Source: Nostoc sp. NMS7 (GTDB lineage Bacteria > Cyanobacteriota > Cyanobacteriia > Cyanobacteriales > Nostocaceae). Taken from it: DNA of 56,051 bases. The DNA is taken from positions 1 through 56,051 of the forward strand of contig NZ_JABXKJ010000009.1 of NCBI RefSeq assembly GCF_017115085.1, written 5' to 3'. Below are positions 33,044 to 42,060 of this stretch, in pieces; within the stretch, counting starts at the first letter, position 1; every line of letters starts with the position of its first letter. The position numbers were made by a program, and so were the translations under genes. Below the pieces are notes generated by a model. The model was given only the letters and a program-made list of their open reading frames with translations, had not been told where the DNA came from and did no database searches.

Positions 33044-33485
33044 TTTTAGCGTTTATGACAATGCACCTTTTCGTTAACGTGTTATATCATTACACACATC
33101 ACCAACGCAAAATACACTAAACTCCTTCTATCCCAAACACAAAAAGAGATTTTTCCGATTCTAGGAATGACTTGGGTTAATACTTCTGGGGTTCTAAGTG
33201 AGTTTTGTAATTATTTTGACTCGAAAGCATCGGCTTTGTGGTCAAAGATGTCAATCGGCATAGTTATTGATACTACTTTTTATGTTGCGTGCCAAATGTT
33301 AGCAAAATTGCTCCAAGCGATCGCAAGAGAGCATACTCCAAATCAAAAGCTCCACGCAGAAACCATCTAGGTGGAGTCTTGATATCAAGGTTGATATCAG
33401 ACATCAGTTTTAGTTAGGAGGTTTCATCGCCAGAATCTTCTGAGCCACAGCTTTGGAAACGGGCATCATTGAGTTGCACATTGCA
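33044..33485. other. Intergenic region, no supported gene
   Basis: A 67-codon frame at 33167-33370 has no ribosome binding site and odd composition, so I do not call it. The region may hold the integrase promoter. No repeats were noted. Confidence 0.3.
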
Positions 33486-34154
33486 TTACGTTTTGCTGCC
33501 CCATTCTGAATTCCATGCAGCATCTTCAATCTTATAGAGTAAATTGCTGACTGTACCAAATGCATCTCTAAGATTGAGTTGAGCTAAGTTAATTCTTACG
33601 TTATCCCAGGTTCCATGTGCAAAGTCATTCCTTACTTTCCTGATCACATTTCTTAGCTCAAGAGTGTCAGTATACTCTTGGAATTGAAGTCCGCCTTGAT
33701 GCTTGAGATGTGCCAAATAGGAATCTATATCACTTGCCCTTTTAAGTTTTTTAACCTGTACTCCCGGAGTAAATTCTGCACAAAGCAGCTTTAATGAGTG
33801 TTCCAAAAACGCTGAGAGTAGAAGAATACAAGTTGCTCGTGATACTGTGTGAATAGTATCCTCCCATTTAGGCAAGTTGTAATCTAACACGTCGAAATCT
33901 TCTGCTGGTGCATTTGGATCATTTTCAAGCTTATGTCTCTGTCGTAGCAATCTTGTATAATGATTTTCCGTTTCTTGTAGCGTTAACACACAATAATCAT
34001 TAAGTTGAGCCATTCGATTTGAAATGTACCAAAAAACCTCGCTGAAACGCTCAACTGTAAAGAGATAATCCTCCCATGCAATTTCATTGTAGTTATTATC
34101 AAAAACTACTGTATTTGCCCAAAACAGGGAATCTTTGTGAAATATAGATGCCAT
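33486..34154 (-). CDS. HEPN-domain protein
   Basis: The 222-aa helical protein carries VRNDFAHGTW near residue 180, a canonical HEPN R-x4-H motif with Asn after Arg, preceded by LELRNVIRK. The middle (TCILLLSAFLEHSLKLL) is the hydrophobic helix typical of MAE_28990/RiboL-PSP-HEPN proteins. HEPN proteins are RNases in toxin-antitoxin, abortive infection and CRISPR systems. No adjacent MNT-type antitoxin is seen, so regulation is unclear. A stand-alone stress RNase is possible. Confidence 0.75.
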   Translation of the reverse strand: MASIFHKDSLFWANTVVFDNNYNEIAWEDYLFTVERFSEVFWYISNRMAQLNDYCVLTLQETENHYTRLLRQRHKLENDPNAPAEDFDVLDYNLPKWEDTIHTVSRATCILLLSAFLEHSLKLLCAEFTPGVQVKKLKRASDIDSYLAHLKHQGGLQFQEYTDTLELRNVIRKVRNDFAHGTWDNVRINLAQLNLRDAFGTVSNLLYKIEDAAWNSEWGSKT

Positions 34155-34422
34155 TTTAAAAAGTGCTTATTTTCGCTCAATCTAACCTCTGGCTAAAAAT
34201 GCTGCCCTCAGAAAAATACCGGAGACTATCATTAAGTTTGCATATTGAAAAATTGTTTTAAAAAGTAAACTACTTACTCTAAGAATGCGAGCAGCCACAT
34301 CTGTTTACAAAATGTAAACAATCTGTATCACGATTTCTACCAAAACGCTTTAACCAAGTAGGCCAGTCCACTACATTAATTTTATATATTACAGTTTAAC
34401 AGACTGTATTTCTTTTGTCGTG
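34155..34422. other. AT-rich intergenic region
   Basis: No gene was found. The stretch contains the likely promoter of the HEPN gene on its left side and ends at a PIN-domain relic. Confidence 0.3.
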
Positions 34423-34503
34423 ATGTGGGAACAAGGTTTGACAGATGCAGTTACTGCTGATCTACATTTTGTTCAAGCTGGGTTTCGGGCATTGTTGCGC
34501 TAA
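34423..34503 (+). pseudogene. PIN-domain toxin C-terminal relic
   Basis: Twenty-six codons reading LTDAVTADLHFVQAGFRALLR match the last active-site region of VapC-type PIN proteins (TADxHFxQAGF). Nothing upstream continues the domain. Confidence 0.6.
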
Positions 34504-34554
34504 ATGAAGCGAGAAGAATTTGAGGCTCTAATTACACATCCTTGCCATCGGCGA

Positions 34555-35673
34555 TTAATCTGCTTCTTGCCACCCCTCAATAACCGCTACAAAAATATTG
34601 ACTAGGGGATGATCAATGACTTCTTTGAATGCTTCTTTTCCCCCTGCCTGTAAAGCATTTATGAGCCGAGATTTAGAAGGTTTTTTGAACATTATGCTTT
34701 TGTCAATATTTTTTAATTTATGCAGTGGAAACGCTGGAGGATTGACTTTCCTTGTTTGTAATTCTTGACTGGCAGCATTAGAAATTAGTTCAAAATAGCG
34801 GCTTTGAAACCTATCCCCAGTAACTTGCTCTCCTATCAAATTAATTGATAGATTTTCCTCTTGTAAAAAGTCTACCAAACGCTGCTTTTGTAAGATCCTG
34901 TTCTGCGGCCTTTTTAGCTTGAGAGGGGATTTATAAAGCATGATAAGTTGCTGCTTAATTCTCTCCTCGTCTACAGAAGCTTTTGAAATAAGCTCTAACA
35001 TACCTTTTTCGACAATTGGATAAACTTTTTCCCTAATAAAATCGTCAAATAAACGACGCATACGAGATGTTTGAAAGTGCTTTCTAAGAGAAGATGATGA
35101 GGAGCTATTAGAAAAGTCAATAGTTAAGGTATTATTTGCAAGAATAAGAAGTTGATCTGCCTTATCGAGCATTTCTTTGTGTTCGTTGTACCACTCCCAG
35201 AAGACTTGACGAATGCGTTCATAAACAGGAGAAAGCCCTTTATTATCAAGTTTTAAAGTCGCTATTTCTAAAATATCTTGAGGATTAACAAATACAATAC
35301 TAGGCAAGTCATTATAAGGGATGTTAAATAGGTCAGCAAGATCATAGGTATTTTGTGTCATCGCATTAGCAAAACTATCAAAATCTCCTGCGTTCCAATC
35401 CCTACCAGCAGCTTCAAAATAGTCTGTATTTTTATTGAAGTCGTTGCCAAGATGTGGAAGCGAATCATTCGGTGAAGGTGGCATAAAAGCTATAGCGAGA
35501 GCGTGCGGCCCCGTTAATCTGTCAATATCTCTATCTAACCTTTTTATATCTTCTAGAAGCTGACTATCATAAACTGTTGCCAGAAAAAATATTAATACTT
35601 TAAACTGTCCTTTTGCCAATTCCGCCTTGTAACGGTTAAGGATATCTATTCCGGTTATAAATGAATAATGCAT
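34555..35673 (-). CDS. Uncharacterised 372-aa protein
   Basis: I do not recognise this family. The first part is alternating strand/helix (FKVLIFFLATVYDSQLLEDIK; LAIAFMPPSPNDSLPHLG; DLPSIVFVN), compatible with a Rossmann- or thioredoxin-like fold. The rest is helical and charged, with a serine run (SNSSSSSS) near 190. It stands between the HEPN gene and the nuclease-like gene on the same strand but is separated from each by 400-700 bases, so it is not an obvious operon partner. Confidence 0.65.
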   Translation of the reverse strand: MHYSFITGIDILNRYKAELAKGQFKVLIFFLATVYDSQLLEDIKRLDRDIDRLTGPHALAIAFMPPSPNDSLPHLGNDFNKNTDYFEAAGRDWNAGDFDSFANAMTQNTYDLADLFNIPYNDLPSIVFVNPQDILEIATLKLDNKGLSPVYERIRQVFWEWYNEHKEMLDKADQLLILANNTLTIDFSNSSSSSSLRKHFQTSRMRRLFDDFIREKVYPIVEKGMLELISKASVDEERIKQQLIMLYKSPLKLKRPQNRILQKQRLVDFLQEENLSINLIGEQVTGDRFQSRYFELISNAASQELQTRKVNPPAFPLHKLKNIDKSIMFKKPSKSRLINALQAGGKEAFKEVIDHPLVNIFVAVIEGWQEAD

Positions 35674-35932
35674 AACTGCGACAATCCCAAAATGTTCTAG
35701 ATAAGGTTTCTAGTATAGTTACAAAAACTATGGCTTGACACGCTTGATTGCAGTGTAGTGGCAGTTATTATGGTTTTGCGACGCTCCTTTGTTACAATTT
35801 TTATCGTTTCAAAATTGCTTTAATCGCAGTTCACAACAGTTAACTTATTATGCTATACACAAAAATTAATAAATGATGATATTTAGCGTAAAAAATTACG
35901 TAGCTTTTCTAGTTCCTCTGATTTTAGGACTT
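35674..35932. other. Intergenic region upstream of the unknown gene
   Basis: It contains the presumed promoter of the unknown gene and leads into a miniature element. No gene is seen. Confidence 0.3.
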
Positions 35933-36162
35933 GGGGGTTTCGTAGCAATCGTACAAAAACTTACGCTAAGACAAACTTTGCCTAAAAGAGAACCTGGTTG
36001 GCATCTTTTGAAGAAGCTACAACCCTGATTGTTTTGTTAAAAGGTTATTTGACTTTACCTAAAAGGATATAAACTAGGCAATCTTTAACGGTTGCTAGAA
36101 GGCTTGCTATGCCTGCTTTTTGGTCTTAGCGTAAGTTCTTGCACGGATGCTACTCAAACGCC
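35933..36162. mobile_element. Tn3-type miniature element (TIME), 230 bp
   Basis: The 38-bp terminal repeats GGGGGTTTCGTAGCAATCG... ending TTACGCTAAG (35933-35970) and GGCGTTTGAGTAGCATCCG... ending TTACGCTAAG (complement of 36125-36162) match at about 30 of 38 positions. The inner ACGCTAAG is the classic Tn3-family end. There is no ORF and no visible 5-bp duplication (GACTT against GGATA). Confidence 0.8.
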
Positions 36163-36354
36163 GGATACAGCAGAATTCAGGCGTTGTTCGTCAGCAGCCA
36201 GAAGTAAAAAAGGCTTCATACATATATAGCTTTTGAACCTAGACCCTGTAGTTGATTTACTTGTAAACTGCTGTATCTCTTGTATCTCTTAAAAAAATAG
36301 ATACTACGGTAAGCCTATAAGCGCATTGGGGTATGCATATTATTAAAAATAATT
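36163..36354. other. Intergenic region
   Basis: AT-rich sequence between the miniature element and the end of the nuclease-like gene; no gene or clear terminator. Confidence 0.3.
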
Positions 36355-37485
36355 TTAAAATGAAGATAATAAAAATTTAAACCTCCCATCATAGTGATAA
36401 ATAACTTTTAAAGACTTTTGCGTAATTGCAAGTAAATGTTCATCTGAATTCAATCGTTTAATTTGTTTTTCTAGTAGATTAACCAAGGTTATTTCTAAGA
36501 TTTTATCTTCCTCATTCCAATTTAGATACATTTCTTTTAATATATCTCTAATCTCTAGATTACTTCGTTCTTTGTGCAGAATAAAAGTTAAATTAAATTT
36601 AATATGTTGAGTGAAATCTTGTATTAAAAATTTACTTTTTTTGTAGTCTGATACAGCATCAAGATAAAAGATTTGATCTTCTTGCTCAAAATATGAACAA
36701 TTAGCTTCATGTAAAAGATTGTAGCTTTTTAAAATACTATCAAAAACAGACGCTTTTACAAAGTTAATAGAAGCAAAACTTGGCTCTTTTTTTATAATAT
36801 ATCCAGAAATGTAGATAGCTTGGTCTAGCCCTGAAGCACTAATATTTTTATCTTCAAAATGAATTCTAATTAGTTCCGAATCTATTATTGATATCAAATT
36901 ATACTGATATATATATTTTTGTTTATTACCTCTTGCATTTTGTCTTTTTGGTAAAGATTCCAATTCATAAGATTGAGCTTTCATTAGAGAAGTAATTGAA
37001 TCAAAAATAGGCTTATCATTTTGTGGTTTTCCAGATTGAATACTCATTTCTTGAAAAGCAAAAGTCTGAAACTCTGGTTCACATATAGCTTTTTTGATAT
37101 TTTTTTGAGCTAGATAATCATAATATTTTTTCTGCCAATTTTCTTCAGAAATACTAAATTTTAACGATGGAGTATTAGTCCAAATATGCACGGGATTTAA
37201 TTGCAAATTTTTATCTTTTTTATCATATTGTTTAGTAAGTAAAGCCCAAAGGTTACTTGTATTTTTTTTACAGCTAATAATAAGAGTAGTAAAGACTGCA
37301 AAATCTTTTACTCTCTTAACTTTATAAGCAACTATATCAATTTCACGTATAGTTTGTTGATTATCATCAATATAATACTTGTTGTTGATGATACTCCATC
37401 CTTCATGACGTAATATTTCTGAGATATTAAATTCTAATGGAAATCCAGTTTTAGTTATTTCTTTTTCATAAATGCTGAAATCCAT
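36355..37485 (-). CDS. PD-(D/E)xK-like nuclease domain protein
   Basis: The 376-aa protein opens with a restriction-endonuclease-like core: GFPLEFNISEILRHEGW (helix with Glu), TIREIDIVAYKV (acidic Asp) and FTTLIISCKKN (strand with Lys). In active enzymes the last motif is usually E/D-x-K; here the first position is Ser, so the enzyme may be altered or use another acidic residue. The C-terminal 230 residues are AT-rich, strand/helix mixed and unknown. The gene is far more AT-rich than its neighbours, suggesting separate transfer. A solitary defence nuclease is plausible. Confidence 0.65.
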   Translation of the reverse strand: MDFSIYEKEITKTGFPLEFNISEILRHEGWSIINNKYYIDDNQQTIREIDIVAYKVKRVKDFAVFTTLIISCKKNTSNLWALLTKQYDKKDKNLQLNPVHIWTNTPSLKFSISEENWQKKYYDYLAQKNIKKAICEPEFQTFAFQEMSIQSGKPQNDKPIFDSITSLMKAQSYELESLPKRQNARGNKQKYIYQYNLISIIDSELIRIHFEDKNISASGLDQAIYISGYIIKKEPSFASINFVKASVFDSILKSYNLLHEANCSYFEQEDQIFYLDAVSDYKKSKFLIQDFTQHIKFNLTFILHKERSNLEIRDILKEMYLNWNEEDKILEITLVNLLEKQIKRLNSDEHLLAITQKSLKVIYHYDGRFKFLLSSF

Positions 37486-38083
37486 ATAAAAACCTATCTA
37501 TTCACAGGTACAGTTTACTATAGCTTTGAAGATGAAATAACTAGACGCTTAATCATAAATAGGTTCAACCATACATACAAATAAATATTTAAGAGATTTT
37601 TTAAAATCTTACCCCATTTTAATCAAAACTTTACCCTCCTGCTTGATTTTCCAGTTTTTAGGATGTTCATTAAGTAAGTAACATAATTAAATTTCGTAAA
37701 ATTTTATGAAAATAGCATTACAGGTGTAGAAAATACCTTACACCAAGGGGAAATAAATCTGTATCTCAGATAGTTGAAGCATTGCAAAACCGAGGGATTG
37801 AGTTACCAGAGTTACCAGACCAGGAACACACGCCTTCTCTTTGAGCGGTAATTCCGAAAGCTACGCGCTAGGACTTGATGAGCCGTTTTCAATATCGCAG
37901 TGTCAAAAACGTTGTAGGCTGTGGGCGGTGATGTCGGGAATTGATAGTTTGGCGACATCATAGGCGACATCATATAAGATAAGACCGATACTCTCTGTGA
38001 TCCTACTTATCTGTACCTGAAAAAATACCAAAAGTTTCTTAACCATCTTGATTTCCTCCAGAAGCGCCACCATTGCTTTAGTA
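37486..38083. other. Degraded region
   Basis: No intact gene. A short startless frame ending ALQNRGIELPELPDQEHTPSL (about 37760-37844) looks like a gene tail. A weak direct repeat (GGCGACATCATA twice near 37952-37975) is visible. The block ends at a miniature element. Confidence 0.35.
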
Positions 38084-38388
38084 GGGGTTCAGCCGGGATA
38101 CGCGCAAAATAGGACACGTTGTAAATAAATGTTGCAGAGCGTGTTTTAGTGATTTACCAACTTGCCCATAAATGATACTGGGACAATCAAAATTTTGCAC
38201 GATAAAATCAACTCTTCACCCCAATAGCCCCTCAAGCTTGCCCATAAACAATCATTTTTGGGAATGTTTCAACTGGAAGAATAAAGTAAAGCTTGGGATT
38301 GAAACAACCGTATATCAAGGGTTCTGCTTAATTTGCGTTACATAACTTTACAACGTGTCTCGTTTTACAGGTATCCCGGCTGAACCCC
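38084..38388. mobile_element. Miniature element of the GGGGTTCAGCC family, copy A (305 bp)
   Basis: The ends GGGGTTCAGCCGGGATACG and its near-complement at 38370-38388 extend to ~40-bp inverted repeats ending near ACGTTGT. Inside are two direct copies of CTTGCCCATAAA about 75 bases apart. Copy C (52743) is highly similar in the opposite orientation; copy B (40726) retains one end. No flanking duplication was found (TAGTA against TTCCT). Confidence 0.8.
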
Positions 38389-38993
38389 TTCCTGACACAA
38401 TCCTGACTGATTTTAGAAAAACCTACAGGGATAAAACTATTGCCAAAGAAGATATTTTCTACTATGTCTATGGCATCCTGCACAGCCCCGAATATAAACG
38501 TCGCTTTGAAGCTGACCTTAAAAAGATGTTACCTCGTATCCCCTACGCTCAGGAATTTTGGGCATTTAGCAAAGCAGGTCGTGAGTTAGCTTCTTGGCAT
38601 CTCAACTATGAAACCATTGAACCTTACCCGCTAACGGAAGACAATTCAGGACTACTCTTCCTAGATAACGAAGATTACCGTGTTGAAAAAATGAGTTTTG
38701 GGAGACGGCCTAAAGTTATAGATAAAACCACCATCATCTATAACAGCAAAATCACCTTGTTTGGTATTCCTCTTGAAACTTACGATTATGTCGTAAATGG
38801 GAAATCAGCCCTTGAGTGGATTATGGAAAGTTACCAGTTTACCAAAGACAAGGATAGTCAAATTGCCAAAGATCCTAACGATTGGTCAGAAGATCCTAGA
38901 TACATTCTTGATTTGGTGAAGCGTATAGTGAGAGTCAGCCTGGAAAGCATGAAAATTGTAACCGCTTTACCAGCATTGAATGAGCGTAAGTAG
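38355..38993 (+). pseudogene. C-terminal fragment of a type ISP/COG4889-type restriction protein
   Basis: The homologous part begins just beyond the element end (LPDTILTDFRKTYRDKTIAKEDIFYYVYGILHSPEY) and runs to the natural C-terminus (VNGKSALEWIMESYQF, DPRYILDLVKRIVRVS). These are the last ~200 residues of large nuclease-helicase-methylase proteins; everything before, including the motors, is lost. A GTG within the transposon end (38355) could start translation, giving a free target-recognition-like fragment of about 212 aa. Confidence 0.8.
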
Positions 38994-39052
38994 CGATCGC
39001 CACAACTAACAGATATCTACACGCCCGTCCCGGTGAGAGTTAAAACCCTGAT
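38993..39052. repeat. 60-bp direct repeat, copy 1
   Basis: The segment from GCGATCGC through ACACGCCCGTCCCGG to AAAACCCTGAT recurs at 39457-39516 with one difference by eye. Each copy precedes a hairpin of type CATCTGGAA...TTCCAGATG (39081-39107 and the tandem array at 39512). Confidence 0.75.
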
Positions 39053-39173
39053 ACCAACAGCAGAACAATGGTTTGAGGGTTCATCTGGAAACCTAGTTTC
39101 CAGATGAAATCCCAAAACCCTGATTATTTCGTTCATCAGTAAAGCGATCGCCTGACTCCCCAGCCTCCAACCC

Positions 39174-39386
39174 TTGACGTACTTTTGCCTAAGTCTTGAC
39201 ATACTTTACCCCCTGCGATCGCTACGACACAGTTTTTATTCATGGGAATGGGCGGGGGAATCCGCTACAGATATCAATACCTGCCCTCAGTGCCGATCAA
39301 CCAAGTTGAGCCGATGGGGAAAGGACAAGCGCGGAATCAAGCAACGCTTCAAATGCAAGGACTGCGGGAAAATCTTTGTTCCGTAA
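39174..39386 (+). pseudogene. Zinc-ribbon fragment (transposase-like)
   Basis: The last 35 codons encode CPQCRSTKLSRWGKD and RFKCKDCGKIFVP, a CxxC-CxxC zinc ribbon like the InsA-type N-terminus of IS1-related transposases. The upstream codons look random and there is no following catalytic domain, so it is a fragment. Confidence 0.5.
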
Positions 39387-39456
39387 GCGATCGCCGATCC
39401 TAGTTCGTTCTTCTTCAAAGCTTGTTCGTCGATAATTTTCTGGATATCCAGAAAAA

Positions 39457-39516
39457 GCGATCGCCACAACTAACAGATATTTACACGCCCGTCCCGGTGA
39501 GAGTTAAAACCCTGAT
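39457..39516. repeat. 60-bp direct repeat, copy 2
   Basis: Second copy of the 38993-39052 unit, directly leading into the 54-bp tandem array. Confidence 0.75.
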
Positions 39517-39769
39517 TCTTCCGTTAATCATCTGGAAGGTGGGTTTCCAGATGCAGTCTGAAAACCTGATTCTTTCGTTAATCATCTGGAAGGTGGGTTT
39601 CCAGATGCAGTCTGAAAACCTGATTCTTTCGTTAATCATCTGGAAGGTGGGTTTCCAGATGCAGTCTGAAAACCTGATTCTTCCGTTAATCATCTGGAAG
39701 GTGGGTTTCCAGATGCAGTCTGAAAAACTGATTCTTTCGTTAATCATCTGGAAGGTGGGTTTCCAGATG
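39512..39769. repeat. 54-bp tandem repeat with internal hairpin, 4.8 copies
   Basis: The unit runs CTGATTCTT-Y-CGTTAATC, then the hairpin CATCTGGAA-GGTGGG-TTTCCAGATG, then CAGTCTGAAAA. Copies are almost identical. As 54 is divisible by three, frames stay open on both strands, so the apparent ORFs at 39422-39853 and 39481-39786 are by-products. The array abuts a miniature element at 39770. Confidence 0.9.
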
Positions 39770-40241
39770 GGCATCACCGTGGCCAAAACGGGAAAATTGT
39801 ACGCTAAGGCTGAAATCCTTGCTCTGACTGTGTTTAATGAACGAGAGCGCTAAAATGCGTACACACACAATACGCAAGTACAAAGTATGAGTAATCGTTT
39901 TCAAAAGCCATGCCCTGACCGTATAGATTCTGGTAATGCTGGCAGAACTCTTAGAGACACTAATTCCACTCCACAGCAAAAATCTAAGGCTGGGTTTCTT
40001 TTAAACCAATGTAAACAATGTGTGGGGTGTAAAAAATTTTAGAGCAAGTGCCAACCTCTATTTATCACTCTTGACTAGCTAACGCCTTTCCAGATGGTGC
40101 AGAGTACTGCCAATACTCTGCACCAATGAACTGAGGATAAACAGCCGCTCACGGGTGCTGTGAAAATGAGTGTCTAAGATGCTTGCTGGGTAAAGCTTTC
40201 AGCCTTAGCGTACAATTTTCCCGTTTTGGCACGGTGATGCC
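39770..40241. mobile_element. Tn3-type miniature element (TIME), 472 bp
   Basis: The ends are 38-39 bp inverted repeats: GGCATCACCGTG-G-CCAAAACGGG...TACGCTAAG (39770-39808) and the complement at 40204-40241, nearly identical. The inner TACGCTAAG is the Tn3-family consensus end. The element splits off the front of the NFACT relic. The inside has no convincing ORF. Confidence 0.8.
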
Positions 40242-40725
40242 TGGTTTGGCATTGGTGGGTATTGAAGCGATCGCGCCTTGGGAGCGTGTTATTGATTTGC
40301 AATTTGCCCGTCGTCCCGGAGAAAGCGCCCTGTATCAGGCATCACCGTGTATCATGTCTATGCAGAAATCATGGGCAAGTATAGCAACGTCATTCTCACC
40401 GACGCTAGCAATATAATTATCACCGCCGCCCATCAAGTTAGTCAGCAACAATCTAGTGTCCGTCCCATCCAAACCGGACAACCTTATGAAACACCACCAA
40501 AACTGACTGGAACTGTCCCCAGTTTGAGCGAATCTCAAGAACGTTGGCAAGAACGGGTAAGTTTAGTGCCAGGAGCAATCAAGCGGCAATTACTGAAAAG
40601 TTATAGTGGCTTGAGTGCAGCATTGCTGGAGTTAATGTTGTTAGAAGCAAATATCGCACCAGAAACATCCACCGATACTCTCAACCCCGACGACTGGCGA
40701 CGGTTGTTTGAGCGTTGGCAAGAAT
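40242..40725 (+). pseudogene. NFACT/Rqc2-like (fibronectin-binding) protein fragment
   Basis: Two frames give LALVGIEAIAPWERVIDLQFARRPGESALY and then HVYAEIMGKYSNVILTDASN...PSLSESQERWQERVSL, the middle of the cyanobacterial NFACT protein (ribosome quality control Rqc2/RqcH family). The 5' end is cut by the element at 39770, the 3' end by the one at 40726, and a 17-bp insertion at 40338-40354 shifts the frame. It is a chromosomal gene fragment captured in this region. Confidence 0.85.
40338..40354. repeat. 17-bp transposon-like scar
   Basis: GGCATCACCGT followed by GTATCA, with another GTATCA directly before. Removing 17 bp restores the NFACT frame (SALYHVYAEI). GGCATCACCGTG equals the first 12 bases of the element at 39770, so this is a target duplication plus the stub of a deleted element. 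Confidence 0.65.
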
Positions 40726-40890
40726 GGGGTTCAGCCGGGATACGTGTAAATTGGGACACGCTGTGAATAAATGTTGCGTAACGTGTTTTATTAATTTACC
40801 AACTTGCCCATAAATGGTATTGGGGCAATCAAAGTTTTGCACGCTAAAATTAACTCTTCACCGCTTTCAATGCCTCAAGCTTGCCCATAA
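40726..40890. mobile_element. Miniature element of the GGGGTTCAGCC family, copy B, one end only
   Basis: GGGGTTCAGCCGGGATACG and ~160 bases match copy A including both CTTGCCCATAAA boxes, then the similarity fades and the second terminus is not found before 41041. It interrupts the NFACT relic. The right boundary is approximate. Confidence 0.7.
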
Positions 40891-41040
40891 ACGTATACTT
40901 TTGGCAGAAGATGTAAAAAAATATTAGGCGTAGTAAATTAAAATCAATATAAATCAAGGTTCCTAAGCAATTCAGGCAAGTATGCTATGTACAAACTTGG
41001 AACAGCCTAAAGTTCTGTTAAAATCAGCAGCACACAAACT

Positions 41041-41238
41041 ATGAACTCTATCACCGAAAAACGTATCGCCTTGATTTCCGTCCACGGAGACTCGGCGATT
41101 GAAATAGAGAAAGAAGAAGCTGGGGGACAAAATGTTTATATGCATCAAGTGGGTGAAGCACTAGTGCAGCTAGGATGGCAAGTTGATATTGTTTACCCGC
41201 AAGGTGAGTCTGAAGCAAGGCTTGATTGTTCAACATAG
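41041..41238 (+). pseudogene. Glycosyltransferase N-terminal fragment
   Basis: MNSITEKRIALISVHGDSA and EEAGGQNVYMHQVGEALVQL match the start of cyanobacterial family 1 (RfaG/sucrose-phosphate synthase-like) glycosyltransferases. After WQVDIVYPQG the frame diverges and stops. A later startless stretch (41252-41368) does not continue the family. Confidence 0.75.
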
Positions 41239-41552
41239 CGACAATTGTCGAACTATGGGTTTAAAAGCTGGCCCTATGAGTTAAAAGGCTTTGATCAAAA
41301 AACTATATTGATGCGATGGGTGCATAGTTTACCGCCGCAAGCATCACTTTTTTTGAACTCAATATTATGAAGGCAATCATAACACTATGATTGCCAACTT
41401 TTTACTGCAATGCCAGCACAGCCCGGTAAAGCTAATAGACTCTAGAGAAATGAATTCACTTGGACGTTTCTCAGGCTCCCAAGATGCCTTCTTAACTCTG
41501 GACGTTTTTAAGCTCCCAAGTTGGCTTGCTACTACAAAACAAGGAAACCGAA
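41239..41552. other. Degraded region
   Basis: It contains a startless 40-codon frame (GFKSWPYELKGFDQKTILMR) that I cannot place and the leader of the next small gene. No intact gene. Confidence 0.35.
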
Positions 41553-41852
41553 ATGAGCAACAAAACCAACCCTGACCAAACTAACTCTAACTCCAATGAT
41601 AAACAAAAGGCTGAACTGCCCAAAGTTAGCCTCGCTACGAGAGCTAAAAGTATTTTGGGGAAAACTCCCAAAGTAATCTCATCTCTAGTTGTTATGGGTA
41701 GCCTTTTTGTTGGTGCAGTAGTGTCCGAGCGCCTTCTTTCTGTGGTTGAATCATCTGACTGCGGAATATCAGTAAATTTCAAGTCCTCTCCTTCATCTCC
41801 TTTGGATTTTAAACTTAACAAAGAGGCTTGCAGCAAACCACCTGAAAGATAG
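41553..41852 (+). CDS. Small single-pass membrane protein
   Basis: The start MSNKTNPDQ is chosen because AAGGAAA lies just upstream; an upstream TTG would add nine residues. The 99-aa product has a polar Asn/Gln/Lys-rich N-terminus, one hydrophobic segment (about residues 38-58, VISSLVVMGSLFVGAVV) and a Cys-containing C-terminal part (SSDCGISVNF, NKEACSKPPER). It is followed by a terminator-like hairpin. It has a self-contained transcription unit, unlike the relics around it. Family unknown. Confidence 0.55.
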   Translation: MSNKTNPDQTNSNSNDKQKAELPKVSLATRAKSILGKTPKVISSLVVMGSLFVGAVVSERLLSVVESSDCGISVNFKSSPSSPLDFKLNKEACSKPPER

Positions 41853-41880
41853 AAATTAAATAGGAAACAAGTTTCCGAAA

Positions 41881-41908
41881 GAAAGGCGATCAGAGGGCAT
41901 CGCCTTTC
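41881..41908 (+). terminator. Terminator-like hairpin
   Basis: GAAAGGCGAT and ATCGCCTTTC pair perfectly around an 8-base loop, 29 bases after the small membrane gene. No long T-run follows. Confidence 0.55.
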
Positions 41909-42060
41909 CTATTCCTCGCAATAAATATTAGTTCCTGCCACCAGTTAAGCGACAGTTTTGTAAGGTCGTTAATTTGTGCCTTCACGTTTGACCGTGACTG
42001 AATAAACGGGAGCATCCCTGTTTAGCACGGTGATGCCTAATTCATCTCGACTCAAAAAAG

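Noticed and set aside
33167..33370. 67-aa plus-strand ORF
   Set aside because: No ribosome binding site, no recognisable family, located between real genes with no promoter evidence.
36355..37485. Assignment as a known restriction enzyme family
   Set aside because: Only the core fold pattern is visible and the E-x-K acid is replaced by Ser; a family name would be a guess.
39512..39769. CRISPR array
   Set aside because: The units are tandem copies without variable spacers, and no cas genes are present in the window.
39422..39853. Repeat proteins on either strand of the 54-bp array
   Set aside because: Unit length divisible by three keeps frames open; no start signals, and peptides follow the hairpin sequence.
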